Source: Bacillota bacterium (lineage in GTDB: Bacteria; Bacillota; Clostridia; Lachnospirales; Lachnospiraceae). From it: a stretch of DNA of 28,242 bases. The stretch lies in assembly GCA_023450835.1 (NCBI GenBank), contig JAEXGM010000141.1:1-28242 (forward strand), written 5' to 3'. Positions 1 through 7,981 of the stretch are shown in pieces (position 1 is the stretch's first letter; each line of letters opens with the position of its first letter). A model generated the notes under the pieces. The model was not told where the DNA came from. It saw only the letters and a program-made list of their open reading frames with translations, and made no database searches. The translations under genes were made by a program, and so were the position numbers.

Positions 1-672
1 ATGGAAGAGGAGGTAAACCAGCTGAAGGCAGTAATGGAGGGTGTTAGCAGTAGAGTAAAGGCTGGTATGGAGTTTCTGGAGGGAACACTGGAGGGAAGGC
101 CCTGTGTGGTGGTGCGCTCCGGTATCGGAAAGGTGAATGCGGCTGTCTGCACGCAGATACTCATTGATGATTATCAGGTTGATTTGGTTATTAATACAGG
201 AGTGGCAGGTTCTTTGGAAGCCGAAATTAATATCGGTGATATGGTAATTTCAAAGGATGCGCTGCAGCATGATGTGGATGCTACGGGCTTTGGATATGAG
301 CATGGCGTTATCCCCAGAATGGAGACTTCCGTATTTGAGACAGAGGAAAGACTTACGGCCCTGGCAGTGCATGTGTGCGAGGAAGTAAATCCGGATATCA
401 GAGTTTTTCCGGGAAGAATCGTAAGCGGAGATCAGTTTATCAGCGGCAGGGAAAAGAAGGAATGGCTTACGGAAAAGTTTCACGGACTTTGTACGGAGAT
501 GGAGGGCGGTGCTATTGCCCAGGCAGCACATCTGAATAACACACCCTTCTTAATTATCCGTGCTATATCCGATAAAGCGGATGACAGCGCCCATATGGAT
601 TACGGCGCTTTTGAAGCAAAAGCCATAGAGCATACCGTAAAACTGGTAAAAGCACTTATTCAGGTTCTGTAG
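1..672 (+). CDS. mtnN: 5'-methylthioadenosine/S-adenosylhomocysteine nucleosidase, 5' end missing
   Basis: This enzyme hydrolyses methylthioadenosine and S-adenosylhomocysteine to adenine plus the thioribose or homocysteine sugar, in cytosolic methionine salvage and methyl-cycle detoxification. The visible 223 residues carry the phosphorylase/nucleosidase fold: the early RSGIGKVNAA motif, NTGVAGSL for ribose contacts, the METSVFE/FPGRIVSGDQFIS segment, the substrate-binding CTEMEGGAIAQAA and the catalytic-Asp motif ISDKADD near the C-terminus. Family members normally begin with about nine more residues (a GIIGAM-type strand) before the EEEV seen here. The ATG at base 1 is therefore probably an internal methionine and the gene is cut by the window edge. 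It is followed by about 140 bases without a gene and then an inverted repeat that may act as its terminator. The function call is firm; only the true start is unseen. Confidence 0.93.
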   Translation: MEEEVNQLKAVMEGVSSRVKAGMEFLEGTLEGRPCVVVRSGIGKVNAAVCTQILIDDYQVDLVINTGVAGSLEAEINIGDMVISKDALQHDVDATGFGYEHGVIPRMETSVFETEERLTALAVHVCEEVNPDIRVFPGRIVSGDQFISGREKKEWLTEKFHGLCTEMEGGAIAQAAHLNNTPFLIIRAISDKADDSAHMDYGAFEAKAIEHTVKLVKALIQVL

Positions 673-810
673 CTTGTCCAAGTTTTGATATACATGGGAC
701 GACAAGAAACTCCTAATAAAAATAAAATACAAGGGAATTCTGTCCGCATTTTTGGGAAAATTTAATTTTTTTACCAACCTGAGGCTTTCCTTGTCAACGA
801 AAACTAAGCT

Positions 811-874
811 TCCCCGCCTTTTCAAAGCAGTTATTATCCGTTATAATAATTGTTAATAAATGGAAAGGCGGGGA
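811..874 (+). promoter_or_regulatory. Nested inverted repeat enclosing a promoter and the next gene's ribosome site
   Basis: Bases 811-821 (tccccgccttt) are the exact reverse complement of 864-874 (aaaggcgggga). Inside lies a second perfect 7-bp pair, 831-837 with 843-849. The right arm contains the likely ribosome site of the GTG-started gene at 880. Within the repeat, TTTTCA (819-824), a 17-bp gap and TATAAT (842-847) make a plausible sigma-A promoter. In a transcript arriving from mtnN the whole hairpin can form. It could then act as a terminator (weak T tail, aatttt) or hide the ribosome site. A transcript starting from the internal promoter would lack the left arm. The pairing is seen directly; the regulatory role is inference. 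Confidence 0.55.
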
Positions 875-879
875 ATTTT

Positions 880-2373
880 GTGATTCAAATTTTATTTGAT
901 AACCATGTTTTTATTTACATATTACTGGCATTGGCAGGCTGCGGTATTCTTATGAAGCTTGTGGTACAGGTGCTGTATTTCAGACTGCTGAGGGCTTCTG
1001 AAGCCATGAGTACTTCTAATAATAAGCTGGCAAAGAATATGAAAAAGAAGTTTGAAGCCTACTATAAACTTAAGCTGGGTGTGAATAATGTGGATATCTT
1101 TGTGGATAAACACTTTTTTCACTATAAATTCTGTGGAATTTTCTTATCAACATGGGAAACGCTATGTGGACAAGTTCTCATCTTGTCCCTCTTAGTAGGC
1201 GCAATAAGTACTATTTTGGGTCTTATTTATGAATGTGGAAAAAATCAAATTCTAAGTACGTTCACTGTGGGTATCTTATGCTGCGGATTGTTGATATTTC
1301 TTGAAGGACTTATAAATTCCGCGGGAAAAAAAGAAATGATACGGATTAATATGAAAGATTACCTGGAAAATGTGCTGAAAGTCAGACTGGTACAGGAAGA
1401 AAACCAGCCGGAGCTGATGGAACAGTATAAGAAGGCCTATCAACCCACCTCTGATATGGCAATAACCAAAGAACAAGCGGGTAAAGATACACTAAAACCC
1501 TTTCATCAAAAGAAAAAAATAAAGAGCAGGGAAGCCAAACGTCTTGAAAAGATGAGCCAGAAAGCAAGACAGAAGGATGAAACGGCTAAAAATAAAAATA
1601 ATAAAAAGCAACAGGCAATTCAGAAGAAGCTGGATGCACAGGAACAAAAAAATGCATTAAAGGAAGCAAAGCAAAAAGCAAAAGAAGAGAAAAAACAGGC
1701 CATCAAAGCAAAAAAAGAAGCGAAAAAGCAGGAGGCAGCGAGACTAAAAGCCCAAGTCCTTGAGAATGAGCAATTAAAGAAAGAAGAAAAGAAGCATCAA
1801 AAGGAAATTAAGAAGGTATTAAAACTGGAAAAGAAGCATCGTGGCCGCCAAAGAACCGCTGCCCAGGAAAAGAAGGAAACTCTGTTAAAAGAAATCCATG
1901 GACGGAGGGGCGTCGATGACAGAGCAGAGGAAGACACTGACTTGATTGCAAAGTCAGAAAGTGCAGAAACTCTGATGAGAAACCAGGTTCCTGAGAGGAA
2001 AGAAGAGGAGAAAGCTCAGGCAGCCGAGAGTAAGACAGAGAGCAGGAAAGAGAATTCTTACCCGGTGGAAGAAAAAGTTGTGCTAAAGGCCGCAGAGCCG
2101 GAAAATAGAGCGGTGAAATCTGAAGAAGCGGTAAAGGAAGAAAAAGCAAACGTCACTGAGATTAAAATTGCCGATGTAAAGACCGCGAGGGTTAGAGACA
2201 TTAAAGCAAGACAGATTACCGCCGCACCGGATATTACCTACCGTGATGACAGAACCGCAGCAGCTCTTGAAGATGGCAGAAGGTATAAGAGCAGAGAATT
2301 CGAAATGCTAAAGCCGACTTCCGAAGAGGAAGAAAAAATATTCGAGGACATTTTAAAAGATATCTTTTCTTAA
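880..2373 (+). CDS. Membrane-anchored lysine/glutamate-rich coiled-coil protein, unknown function
   Basis: I do not recognise a named family. I chose the GTG at 880 because the G-rich aaaggcgggg lies six bases upstream; an in-frame TTG at 850 would put the start inside the inverted repeat. From GTG the protein is 497 residues. A hydrophobic segment at about residues 10-28 is followed by a polar stretch, then two more membrane segments at about 92-112 and 124-140. After the membrane part comes a very lysine/glutamate/alanine-rich region (about 215-340) that should form a long charged coiled coil. The tail is acidic and ends with TSEEEEKIFEDILKDIF, which looks like a short conserved docking motif. 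The layout suggests an integral membrane protein with a large cytoplasmic charged rod, possibly a scaffold, but no function can be assigned. It is followed by a clear terminator, so it appears to be a single-gene unit unless read from mtnN. Confidence 0.75.
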   Translation: MIQILFDNHVFIYILLALAGCGILMKLVVQVLYFRLLRASEAMSTSNNKLAKNMKKKFEAYYKLKLGVNNVDIFVDKHFFHYKFCGIFLSTWETLCGQVLILSLLVGAISTILGLIYECGKNQILSTFTVGILCCGLLIFLEGLINSAGKKEMIRINMKDYLENVLKVRLVQEENQPELMEQYKKAYQPTSDMAITKEQAGKDTLKPFHQKKKIKSREAKRLEKMSQKARQKDETAKNKNNKKQQAIQKKLDAQEQKNALKEAKQKAKEEKKQAIKAKKEAKKQEAARLKAQVLENEQLKKEEKKHQKEIKKVLKLEKKHRGRQRTAAQEKKETLLKEIHGRRGVDDRAEEDTDLIAKSESAETLMRNQVPERKEEEKAQAAESKTESRKENSYPVEEKVVLKAAEPENRAVKSEEAVKEEKANVTEIKIADVKTARVRDIKARQITAAPDITYRDDRTAAALEDGRRYKSREFEMLKPTSEEEEKIFEDILKDIFS

Positions 2374-2380
2374 AATAAAC

Positions 2381-2440
2381 AGCACTGTCATATTTCAGGC
2401 TTTGAATAATGCCCGAAATATGACAGTGCTTTTCTTTGAT
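2381..2440 (+). terminator. Intrinsic terminator after the coiled-coil membrane gene
   Basis: A perfect 16-bp stem joins 2381-2396 (agcactgtcatatttc) to 2415-2430 (gaaatatgacagtgct), followed by tttctttgat. It begins eight bases after the stop codon. Confidence 0.85.
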
Positions 2441-2539
2441 CTTAACTATTATTCAAAATGCACAATAAATAACAGAAAAAAACAAAAGAAAATAAAGAGA
2501 ATAAGTGCTGTTTTCCTATTTTTCTATGAAATGTGTATA

Positions 2540-2568
2540 TTGAATAACACTCTTTACTCTGATAAAAT
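2540..2568 (+). promoter_or_regulatory. Sigma-A promoter of pgi
   Basis: TTGAAT (2540-2545), a 17-bp spacer and TAAAAT (2563-2568) lie about 55 bases upstream of the pgi start and downstream of the preceding terminator. The in-frame upstream extension of the pgi ORF covers this promoter, which argues against the longer start. Confidence 0.7.
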
Positions 2569-2623
2569 AAGAGCGAGCAAAAAGGTAGATAGTATCCTTA
2601 CAATCACAAAAGGAGTGTTAAAA

Positions 2624-3973
2624 ATGAGCGTAAAAGTAACATTTGACTATTCAGCAGCAAAAAGCTTTATAGCTGATGCGGAAATAGAAATGATTGAAAA
2701 GGCAGCAGAAGGCGCAAAAGAGACCTTGTTAAGTAAGACCGGTGCCGGCAATGATTTCTTGGGTTGGATTGACCTTCCCGTTAACTATGACAAAGAAGAA
2801 TTTGCAAGAATCAAAGAATCTGCAAAGAAGATTCAAAATGATTCCGAGGTACTTTTGGTAATCGGTATCGGCGGTTCCTATCTTGGAGCCCGTGCAGCCA
2901 TCGAGTTCTTAAGACATGGCTTCTATAATTCCGTATCCAAAGAGATCAGAAAGACTCCTGAAATCTATTATGTGGGAAATAACATCAGCAGTACCTACAT
3001 CAGCCAGCTGGCAGAAGTAATCGGTGACAGAGATTTTTCCATTAACATCATCAGTAAGTCCGGAACAACCACAGAACCTGCTATTGCATTCCGTGTATTC
3101 AAAAAGCTTCTCATTGAGAAATACGGCAAAGAAGAAGCCGCAAAACGTATTTATGCCACCACAGATAAGGCAAGAGGAGCCTTAAAGAACCTTGCAACAG
3201 AGGAAGGCTATGAAAGCTTTGTAGTTCCCGATGATATCGGAGGACGTTTCTCCGTATTAACAGCAGTTGGTCTTTTACCCATTGCCGTAAGCGGTGCAGA
3301 TATTACAAAGCTTATGGAAGGCGCTGCGGCTATGAGAGAGAAATGTTTAAACCAGCCTTTCTCCTCCAATGACTCCATGCTTTATGCGGCTATCCGTCAT
3401 ATACTTCTTAGAAAAGGCAAGAGCATCGAAATCCTTGCCAACTATGAGCCTTCTCTTCACTATGTATCCGAGTGGTGGAAACAGTTATTCGGAGAAAGCG
3501 AAGGAAAGGACAAGAAGGGTATCTTCCCTGCGGCAGTAGATTTAACTACAGATCTTCATTCCATGGGTCAGTTCATCCAGGATGGACAGAGAACGATGTT
3601 TGAAACGGTTATCAATCTTGAGAAATCCACTCGTGAAATTTTTATAGAGGAAGAAGCAATAGACTTAGACGGGCTTAATTACCTGGCAGGAAAGAGCGTT
3701 GATTTCATCAACAAGAGCGCTATGAAGGGTACTCTTTTAGCTCATACGGACGGTGATGTTCCCAATTTAATCGTAAATCTTCCGGAGCAGAACGAAGTAT
3801 CTTTAGGTGAATTATTCTATTTCTTTGAATTTGCCTGCGGAATCAGCGGATATCTTTTAGGAGTAAATCCTTTTGACCAACCGGGTGTTGAAAGCTATAA
3901 GAAGAACATGTTCGCACTTCTTGGAAAGCCTGGATTTGAAAAACAGAGGGAAGAGCTTTTAAAGAGACTTTAA
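2624..3973 (+). CDS. pgi: Glucose-6-phosphate isomerase
   Basis: Pgi interconverts glucose 6-phosphate and fructose 6-phosphate in the cytosol, linking glycolysis, gluconeogenesis and the pentose pathway. The protein is 449 residues, the usual length for the short Firmicutes form. It shows the SIS-type sugar phosphate fold with GIGGSYLGAR at 81-90, the signature SKSGTTTEPAIAFR, the second signature region GGRFSVLTAVGLLPIA and the C-terminal FDQPGVESYKKNMFALLGKPG. The ATG at 2624 is set by aaaggagtg seven to nine bases upstream and by MSVKVTFDYS matching the usual start of this family. An in-frame GTG-like extension back to 2402 would run through a terminator and a promoter. The gene has its own promoter and terminator and so looks monocistronic. 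Confidence 0.97.
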   Translation: MSVKVTFDYSAAKSFIADAEIEMIEKAAEGAKETLLSKTGAGNDFLGWIDLPVNYDKEEFARIKESAKKIQNDSEVLLVIGIGGSYLGARAAIEFLRHGFYNSVSKEIRKTPEIYYVGNNISSTYISQLAEVIGDRDFSINIISKSGTTTEPAIAFRVFKKLLIEKYGKEEAAKRIYATTDKARGALKNLATEEGYESFVVPDDIGGRFSVLTAVGLLPIAVSGADITKLMEGAAAMREKCLNQPFSSNDSMLYAAIRHILLRKGKSIEILANYEPSLHYVSEWWKQLFGESEGKDKKGIFPAAVDLTTDLHSMGQFIQDGQRTMFETVINLEKSTREIFIEEEAIDLDGLNYLAGKSVDFINKSAMKGTLLAHTDGDVPNLIVNLPEQNEVSLGELFYFFEFACGISGYLLGVNPFDQPGVESYKKNMFALLGKPGFEKQREELLKRL

Positions 3974-4005
3974 ACAGTACAAACAGTTGCAAATCATAGA
4001 CAAAC

Positions 4006-4055
4006 AAAAAAGTATGGCGTTCCAGTGGTTGTTGACCGGAACGCCATACTTTTTT
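4006..4055. terminator. Bidirectional terminator between pgi and the M15 peptidase gene
   Basis: Eighteen bases at 4006-4023 (six A then gtatggcgttcc) pair exactly with 4038-4055, ending in six T. The A and T tracts make it work on both strands, which fits the convergent genes on either side. Confidence 0.93.
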
Positions 4056-4109
4056 ATTTACTCTGTGGATATTTTTAATAAAAACTCTTGTATTTGTTGA
4101 TATACCGCT

Positions 4110-4907
4110 TTATTTAATAGTTTTTTGAAAATGCTGATAATCCTTCAGAGATGTCCAGGAACCGCCCCAGATAAATCCCCTTTTAATAAAGGCCTCATAG
4201 CAGATATCACCTTTTTTGATATAGTGGGAATTCTTAAGGCTTCTATCAGCATATTTTTCTCCGCCGGCCGGAGAAACTACGGTTTTGCCCTTTATCTTTT
4301 CCACGCAGGGATTATAAAGGGGGTTAATGTCAATAGCAAGCCCCAGGGCATGTTTTGAAAGATTAGTTGAGCCCGCAACAGTACGGTAATTAAAAGCAGA
4401 GGTATTATTATCTTCCATGGAAGCTTTGTCATCGGCATCATAATCATCTACCAGCACCATTTTTTCAATGGAGTATTTGGCTTTATAGAGTTCTTTGAAG
4501 ATGGAAAGAATGTCATCGGAAATCTTTTTGTTCACAATCAGTTCGCCGATATGGGACTTCTTATCAAAGCCATAATATAAGACTCTGAGATAGCGAAGGT
4601 CTGAAAGTGCTGTTTTACCGTCTTCCTTAAAGGAGATTCCCAGAATTCGTTTCTTGACAGAGGAATTAATTTTTTGGGCATAAAAGCAGGAAGCTGAGCC
4701 GCCCTTAACTTTCGCGGGGTTTATTACAGAACCGGCAGCCAGGGAATCCAAAGAACTTCTGTTCAGCAAAACGGCAGAATTCAGGGATACATTAGGATAA
4801 GAAGCAATGGCGGTGGATATTACTGCGGTAAGGAGCAGTAAGCACACCGGATACCTAAGCTTTCGCAAAGAGAAGCGGGCTATTAATTGTTTTAAGCCGG
4901 AAAGCAT
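4110..4907 (-). CDS. Membrane-anchored M15-family D-Ala-D-Ala carboxypeptidase-like protein
   Basis: This is a probable zinc peptidase acting on peptidoglycan stem peptides outside the membrane. The 265-residue protein has a basic N-terminus and one hydrophobic signal/anchor segment at about residues 19-37. The C-terminal half carries the M15 (VanY/CwlK-like) signature SKHALGLAID at 184-193, followed by INPLYNP and a final WGGSWTSLKDYQHF. The likely zinc ligands are His186, Asp193 and His259, all present, so the enzyme looks intact. The ATG at 4907 has gaggagg eight bases upstream. It lies 20 bases after the stop of an 89-aa gene, so the two are probably co-transcribed. Family assignment is strong; endo- versus carboxypeptidase activity cannot be told from sequence. 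Confidence 0.87.
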   Translation of the reverse strand: MLSGLKQLIARFSLRKLRYPVCLLLLTAVISTAIASYPNVSLNSAVLLNRSSLDSLAAGSVINPAKVKGGSASCFYAQKINSSVKKRILGISFKEDGKTALSDLRYLRVLYYGFDKKSHIGELIVNKKISDDILSIFKELYKAKYSIEKMVLVDDYDADDKASMEDNNTSAFNYRTVAGSTNLSKHALGLAIDINPLYNPCVEKIKGKTVVSPAGGEKYADRSLKNSHYIKKGDICYEAFIKRGFIWGGSWTSLKDYQHFQKTIK

Positions 4908-4927
4908 AATAATTCCTCCTCTAAATA

Positions 4928-5197
4928 TTAATCTTCTTCTATTACATGGATTTCAAGAAAGTCAAAATCTATGGGGTCAATGAAGTTGTCCTGATGGAAT
5001 CTGGTCTTATCATGCTTCTTAAAATCTGTGATGGTAGAATCCAGCCATAAGGGTTTTGACAGGTCAAAATGATAGCATATCTCATCCACTGCCTGAAATA
5101 CTTTTTTGGTACGGTTTAGGGAAGGATCATCATTTATAATAACCAGGTCGGATATCATTCGGTTTTCTTTAAATATTTTTGCCCATAATCGAAACAT
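4928..5197 (-). CDS. Conserved small acidic protein, unknown function
   Basis: The protein is 89 residues from the ATG at 5197, which has gaaaggag five bases upstream. The longer in-frame start at 5242 lacks such a site. It begins MFRLWAKIFKENRMISD and ends in an acidic FLEIHVIEED. It contains a central RTKKVFQAVDEICYHFDLS helix and the PLWLD and TRFHQDNF segments. I recall similar short proteins in Lachnospiraceae, but I know of no function. There is no signal peptide or membrane segment, so it is probably cytosolic. It heads a two-gene operon with the M15 peptidase gene, 20 bases downstream; whether that link is functional is unknown. Confidence 0.78.
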   Translation of the reverse strand: MFRLWAKIFKENRMISDLVIINDDPSLNRTKKVFQAVDEICYHFDLSKPLWLDSTITDFKKHDKTRFHQDNFIDPIDFDFLEIHVIEED

Positions 5198-5404
5198 AAT
5201 TACTCCTTTCACGAATATGCAGTAAAAAATTTTAAATCTCATATAAAAGCAGTTTTAAGTATATCATGTCTGTCTTGTTTTTAAAATCCTTTTTCTAAAA
5301 TCCATAGGGCATAAAATTTATCAGGAAGGAAATCCTATCATAAAAAAGAAAGTTTTCACTCACCCTGATTTTGTATGGGATAAAGTCGCAGATAGGAGCC
5401 AAAT

Positions 5405-5608
5405 ATGAAAGAAACAGGCAGTAGAGATAATTCAAAAGAATCCGGCAGGACAGAAGAAGTTCCTGTTATTGACCCTTCCTTTATACCGGAACCCGGTTTA
5501 GACGGGGTAGAAAATACTCCCGGAAGAGAAGAATGCCCCCACTACAGTGAGCCGCTTCCCATTGACAAGCCTACGGAGATTGGCGGAAACGGCATAAAGG
5601 AATTTTAA
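5405..5608 (+). CDS. Small proline- and acid-rich hypothetical protein
   Basis: A 67-residue ORF starts at an ATG with gataggag about six bases upstream. The sequence is polar with no predicted membrane segment or signal, has several proline-containing PxDPSFIPEPG-like stretches, and is probably unstructured. A single Cys-Pro-His occurs near the middle. It is divergent from the 89-aa/M15 pair and is followed by the niaR promoter region. I do not recognise it. The ribosome site and the reasonable codon use support expression, but a chance ORF cannot be excluded. Confidence 0.45.
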   Translation: MKETGSRDNSKESGRTEEVPVIDPSFIPEPGLDGVENTPGREECPHYSEPLPIDKPTEIGGNGIKEF

Positions 5609-5642
5609 GATAACGTGGGAAAGAGATCTATTCGGCAATGGG

Positions 5643-5694
5643 CAGATGTGTCAGATACATCTGTTTACCGTTGCTTTTGGGCTTTTATTATAAT
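5643..5694 (+). promoter_or_regulatory. niaR promoter with overlapping palindrome, candidate autoregulatory operator
   Basis: A palindrome pairs cagatgt (5643-5649) with acatctg (5657-5663) around a 7-base centre. The flanking gcaa and ttgc also match, extending the symmetry. TTACCG (5665-5670), an 18-bp gap and TATAAT (5689-5694) form a probable promoter, with the palindrome abutting the -35 element. NiaR proteins are known to bind palindromic sites and repress NAD-synthesis and niacin-uptake genes; that this palindrome is the NiaR site is inference. Confidence 0.5.
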
Positions 5695-5752
5695 ACAATA
5701 TAATGAGAGACAGAGAAGGTGAATGAGCTAAAGGAAAGGATGTGGTAATTAT

Positions 5753-6286
5753 ATGGAGGGGCAGGATAGAAGAAAGGAACTGACGAAGATACTGGAGGAA
5801 GCGAAGGAAGCGGTATCCGGCACCGAATTGTCCAAGAAGCTGGGTGTCAGCCGCCAGGTAATTGTACAGGATATTGCACTTTTGAGAGCAGTCAATAAGA
5901 ATATCATTTCAACGACCAAAGGATACCTTATCTATAAACAGGAAAAGCAGAAAGTAAACCGCTGTTTTGCCACCAGGCATACCACGGAAGAAATTGAAGA
6001 CGAGCTTAACACAATTGTAGATAACGGCGGTAAGGTATTGGATGTTATTGTAATGCACGACCTCTATGGTGAAATATCGGTGGACCTGATAATCAAGAAC
6101 CGTAAAGACGTTGCGGATTTCATGGATAAGGTAAGGTCAAAAAGAACCGTACCTTTAAAGGACCTGACCGGCGGAACTCATTTACATACGGTGGAAGCGG
6201 ATTCAGAAGAGATACTGGACCAGATTGAACAGGCATTAAAAGAAAAGAATTATCTTGTAAGCAGTACATCCTTTGGGAAAGAATAA
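5753..6286 (+). CDS. niaR: NiaR-type niacin-responsive transcriptional repressor (HTH + 3H domain)
   Basis: NiaR (YrxA) represses niacin uptake and de novo NAD synthesis genes with niacin as corepressor. The 177-residue protein has an HTH_11 winged helix at about residues 8-60 (recognition region LGVSRQVIVQDIALLR). A C-terminal 3H domain carries His76 (ATRH), His102 (VMHDLYGEI) and His143/His145 (GGTHLHT), the conserved histidines that name the domain. Some of them form the metal site described for the Thermotoga protein TM1602. Length and domain order match the family. The ATG at 5753 has a purine-rich aaggaaagga about 12 bases upstream, a longer spacing than usual. No NAD gene lies beside it here, so it must act on distant operons. 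A palindrome at its own promoter suggests autoregulation. Confidence 0.92.
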   Translation: MEGQDRRKELTKILEEAKEAVSGTELSKKLGVSRQVIVQDIALLRAVNKNIISTTKGYLIYKQEKQKVNRCFATRHTTEEIEDELNTIVDNGGKVLDVIVMHDLYGEISVDLIIKNRKDVADFMDKVRSKRTVPLKDLTGGTHLHTVEADSEEILDQIEQALKEKNYLVSSTSFGKE

Positions 6287-6293
6287 GAATACT

Positions 6294-6322
6294 TTGACAA
6301 CTATTCTAACCATTGGTAAAAT
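6294..6322 (+). promoter_or_regulatory. Sigma-A promoter of dnaX
   Basis: A consensus TTGACA (6294-6299), a 17-bp spacer and TAAAAT (6317-6322) start eight bases after the niaR stop. The leader then contains a small GC-rich hairpin, cgcgctaaagcgcg at 6348-6361. Confidence 0.85.
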
Positions 6323-6399
6323 AGATAGGAAGTAAACAAAGTAACATCGCGCTAAAGCGCGTCACACGAAGGTCAGAAATACAAAGAGGAAGTGTAAGC

Positions 6400-7962
6400 A
6401 TGTCATATACAGCGCTGTACAGAAAATTCCGCCCCACAGATTTTCATGATGTAAAGGGTCAGGATCACATTGTTACTACTCTGAAAAATCAGATAAAATC
6501 AGGCCGAATTGGGCATGCCTATTTATTTTGCGGAACCAGAGGAACAGGAAAGACGACCATTGCAAAGATTCTTGGAAAAGCAGTCAACTGTGAGCATCCC
6601 GTAGACGGAAGTCCCTGCAATGAGTGTGAGACCTGCCGTTCCATCCAGAACGGTACCTCCATGAATGTAATAGAGATAGATGCTGCTTCCAACAACGGCG
6701 TAGATAACATCAGAGAGATTGTAGAGGAAGTAAGATATTCACCTACGGAAGGACACTATAAAGTCTACATTATAGATGAGGTTCATATGCTTTCCACAGG
6801 AGCGTTTAACGCGTTGTTAAAGACGCTGGAAGAGCCTCCTTCCTATGTAATCTTTATATTGGCAACCACAGAAGCCCAAAAAATACCCATTACGATTCTT
6901 TCAAGATGTCAGAAATATGATTTTAAGAGGATAACCATCGATACCATTTCCGACAGGCTGACGGAACTTCTTCAGGCAGAAGGAGTGGAGGCGGAGGAGA
7001 AAGCTATCCGCTATGTTGCAAGAATGGGGGATGGCTCCTTAAGAGATGCTTTAAGCCTTTTGGACCAGTGCATTGCTTTTTATTATGGAGAGTTTTTAAC
7101 TTATGATAAGGTATTAGAAGTGCTGGGAGCTGTTGATATCGAGGTATTTGCAAGGCTTTTAAATGCAATTTCTAAGAATGATGTCAGCCAGTGTATGGGT
7201 ATTCTGGAAGAACTTATTGTAAGCGGAAGAGAGCTTACCCAATTTGCCGTAGATTTCACCTGGTACTTAAGGAATCTGCTGCTGGTAAAAACTTCGGAAG
7301 ATGCCAGTGAAGCGGTGGAAGTATCCACAGAAAATCTTGCATTGTTAGAAGAGCAGGCCAGAGAATGGAGTACGGACACCCTGATACGATTTATCCGTAT
7401 CTTTTCTGATTTGTCCAATCAGATACGTTATGCCTCACAAAAGAGAGTCATAGTGGAAGTGGCACTGATAAAGCTGTGCAGACCCCAGATGGAAAAGAGC
7501 TATGAGGATATCTTGGAACGGATAAGACAATTAGAGGCAAAGCTTGAGAATGGCGTTACAATAACGGCAGCGGAGAGAACCGCAGCTCCAAAGGAGACAA
7601 TAAAAACAGCAGAAAAGCCCATAGAACTTCCGAAAGCAGTCTCAGAGGACTTAAAGCTGGTGGCAAAGAACTGGAGCAATATTATAGCCTCGACCAGCGG
7701 AATCACGAAGGTATCACTGGCAAATGCAAGGCCAAGCATAGGTAACAACAATGCTCTGCTTCTGGTATTCGCCGATGAATGGGATATGGAAGCCCTTAAA
7801 AAGGAATCACATATACAGGAACTGAAAAATGCCATAGCAAGGTATGTTCCAAAGGATGTAGAGATTGTAACGAAGCTGATATCCGCGGATAATGGGACTA
7901 CAGAAGAGGCCTTTGATTTGCGAAAGATAATAAAAAATATTGATATAGAATATGAAGATTAA
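6400..7962 (+). CDS. dnaX: DNA polymerase III subunit gamma/tau
   Basis: DnaX is the ATPase that drives the clamp loader of the replicative polymerase. The 520-residue protein starts MSYTALYRKFRP as is typical. It has the Walker A motif GTRGTGKT at 45-52, four zinc-binding cysteines at 64, 73, 76 and 79, the Walker B/DEVH box at 126-129, sensor 1 around LATTEAQKIP and the SRC arginine-finger motif. The clamp-loader collar domain extends to about residue 370. The C-terminal tau part is short. I see no obvious slippery heptamer of the E. coli type, so one product is expected. The ATG has agaggaag about nine bases upstream. ybaB follows after 19 bases in one operon. Confidence 0.96.
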   Translation: MSYTALYRKFRPTDFHDVKGQDHIVTTLKNQIKSGRIGHAYLFCGTRGTGKTTIAKILGKAVNCEHPVDGSPCNECETCRSIQNGTSMNVIEIDAASNNGVDNIREIVEEVRYSPTEGHYKVYIIDEVHMLSTGAFNALLKTLEEPPSYVIFILATTEAQKIPITILSRCQKYDFKRITIDTISDRLTELLQAEGVEAEEKAIRYVARMGDGSLRDALSLLDQCIAFYYGEFLTYDKVLEVLGAVDIEVFARLLNAISKNDVSQCMGILEELIVSGRELTQFAVDFTWYLRNLLLVKTSEDASEAVEVSTENLALLEEQAREWSTDTLIRFIRIFSDLSNQIRYASQKRVIVEVALIKLCRPQMEKSYEDILERIRQLEAKLENGVTITAAERTAAPKETIKTAEKPIELPKAVSEDLKLVAKNWSNIIASTSGITKVSLANARPSIGNNNALLLVFADEWDMEALKKESHIQELKNAIARYVPKDVEIVTKLISADNGTTEEAFDLRKIIKNIDIEYED

Positions 7963-7981
7963 AGAATAAGGAGAATGAAAC

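Noticed and set aside
6287..6399. SRP RNA gene expected just upstream of dnaX as in Bacillus
   Set aside because: The gap is only 113 bases, holds a promoter and a small hairpin, and lacks the conserved GGAAGGAGCAGC-type loop.
7796..7803. Programmed frameshift in dnaX at ttaaaaag
   Set aside because: It is close to the C-terminus and preceded by T, so it is not an A AAA AAG heptamer. No downstream stem was seen.
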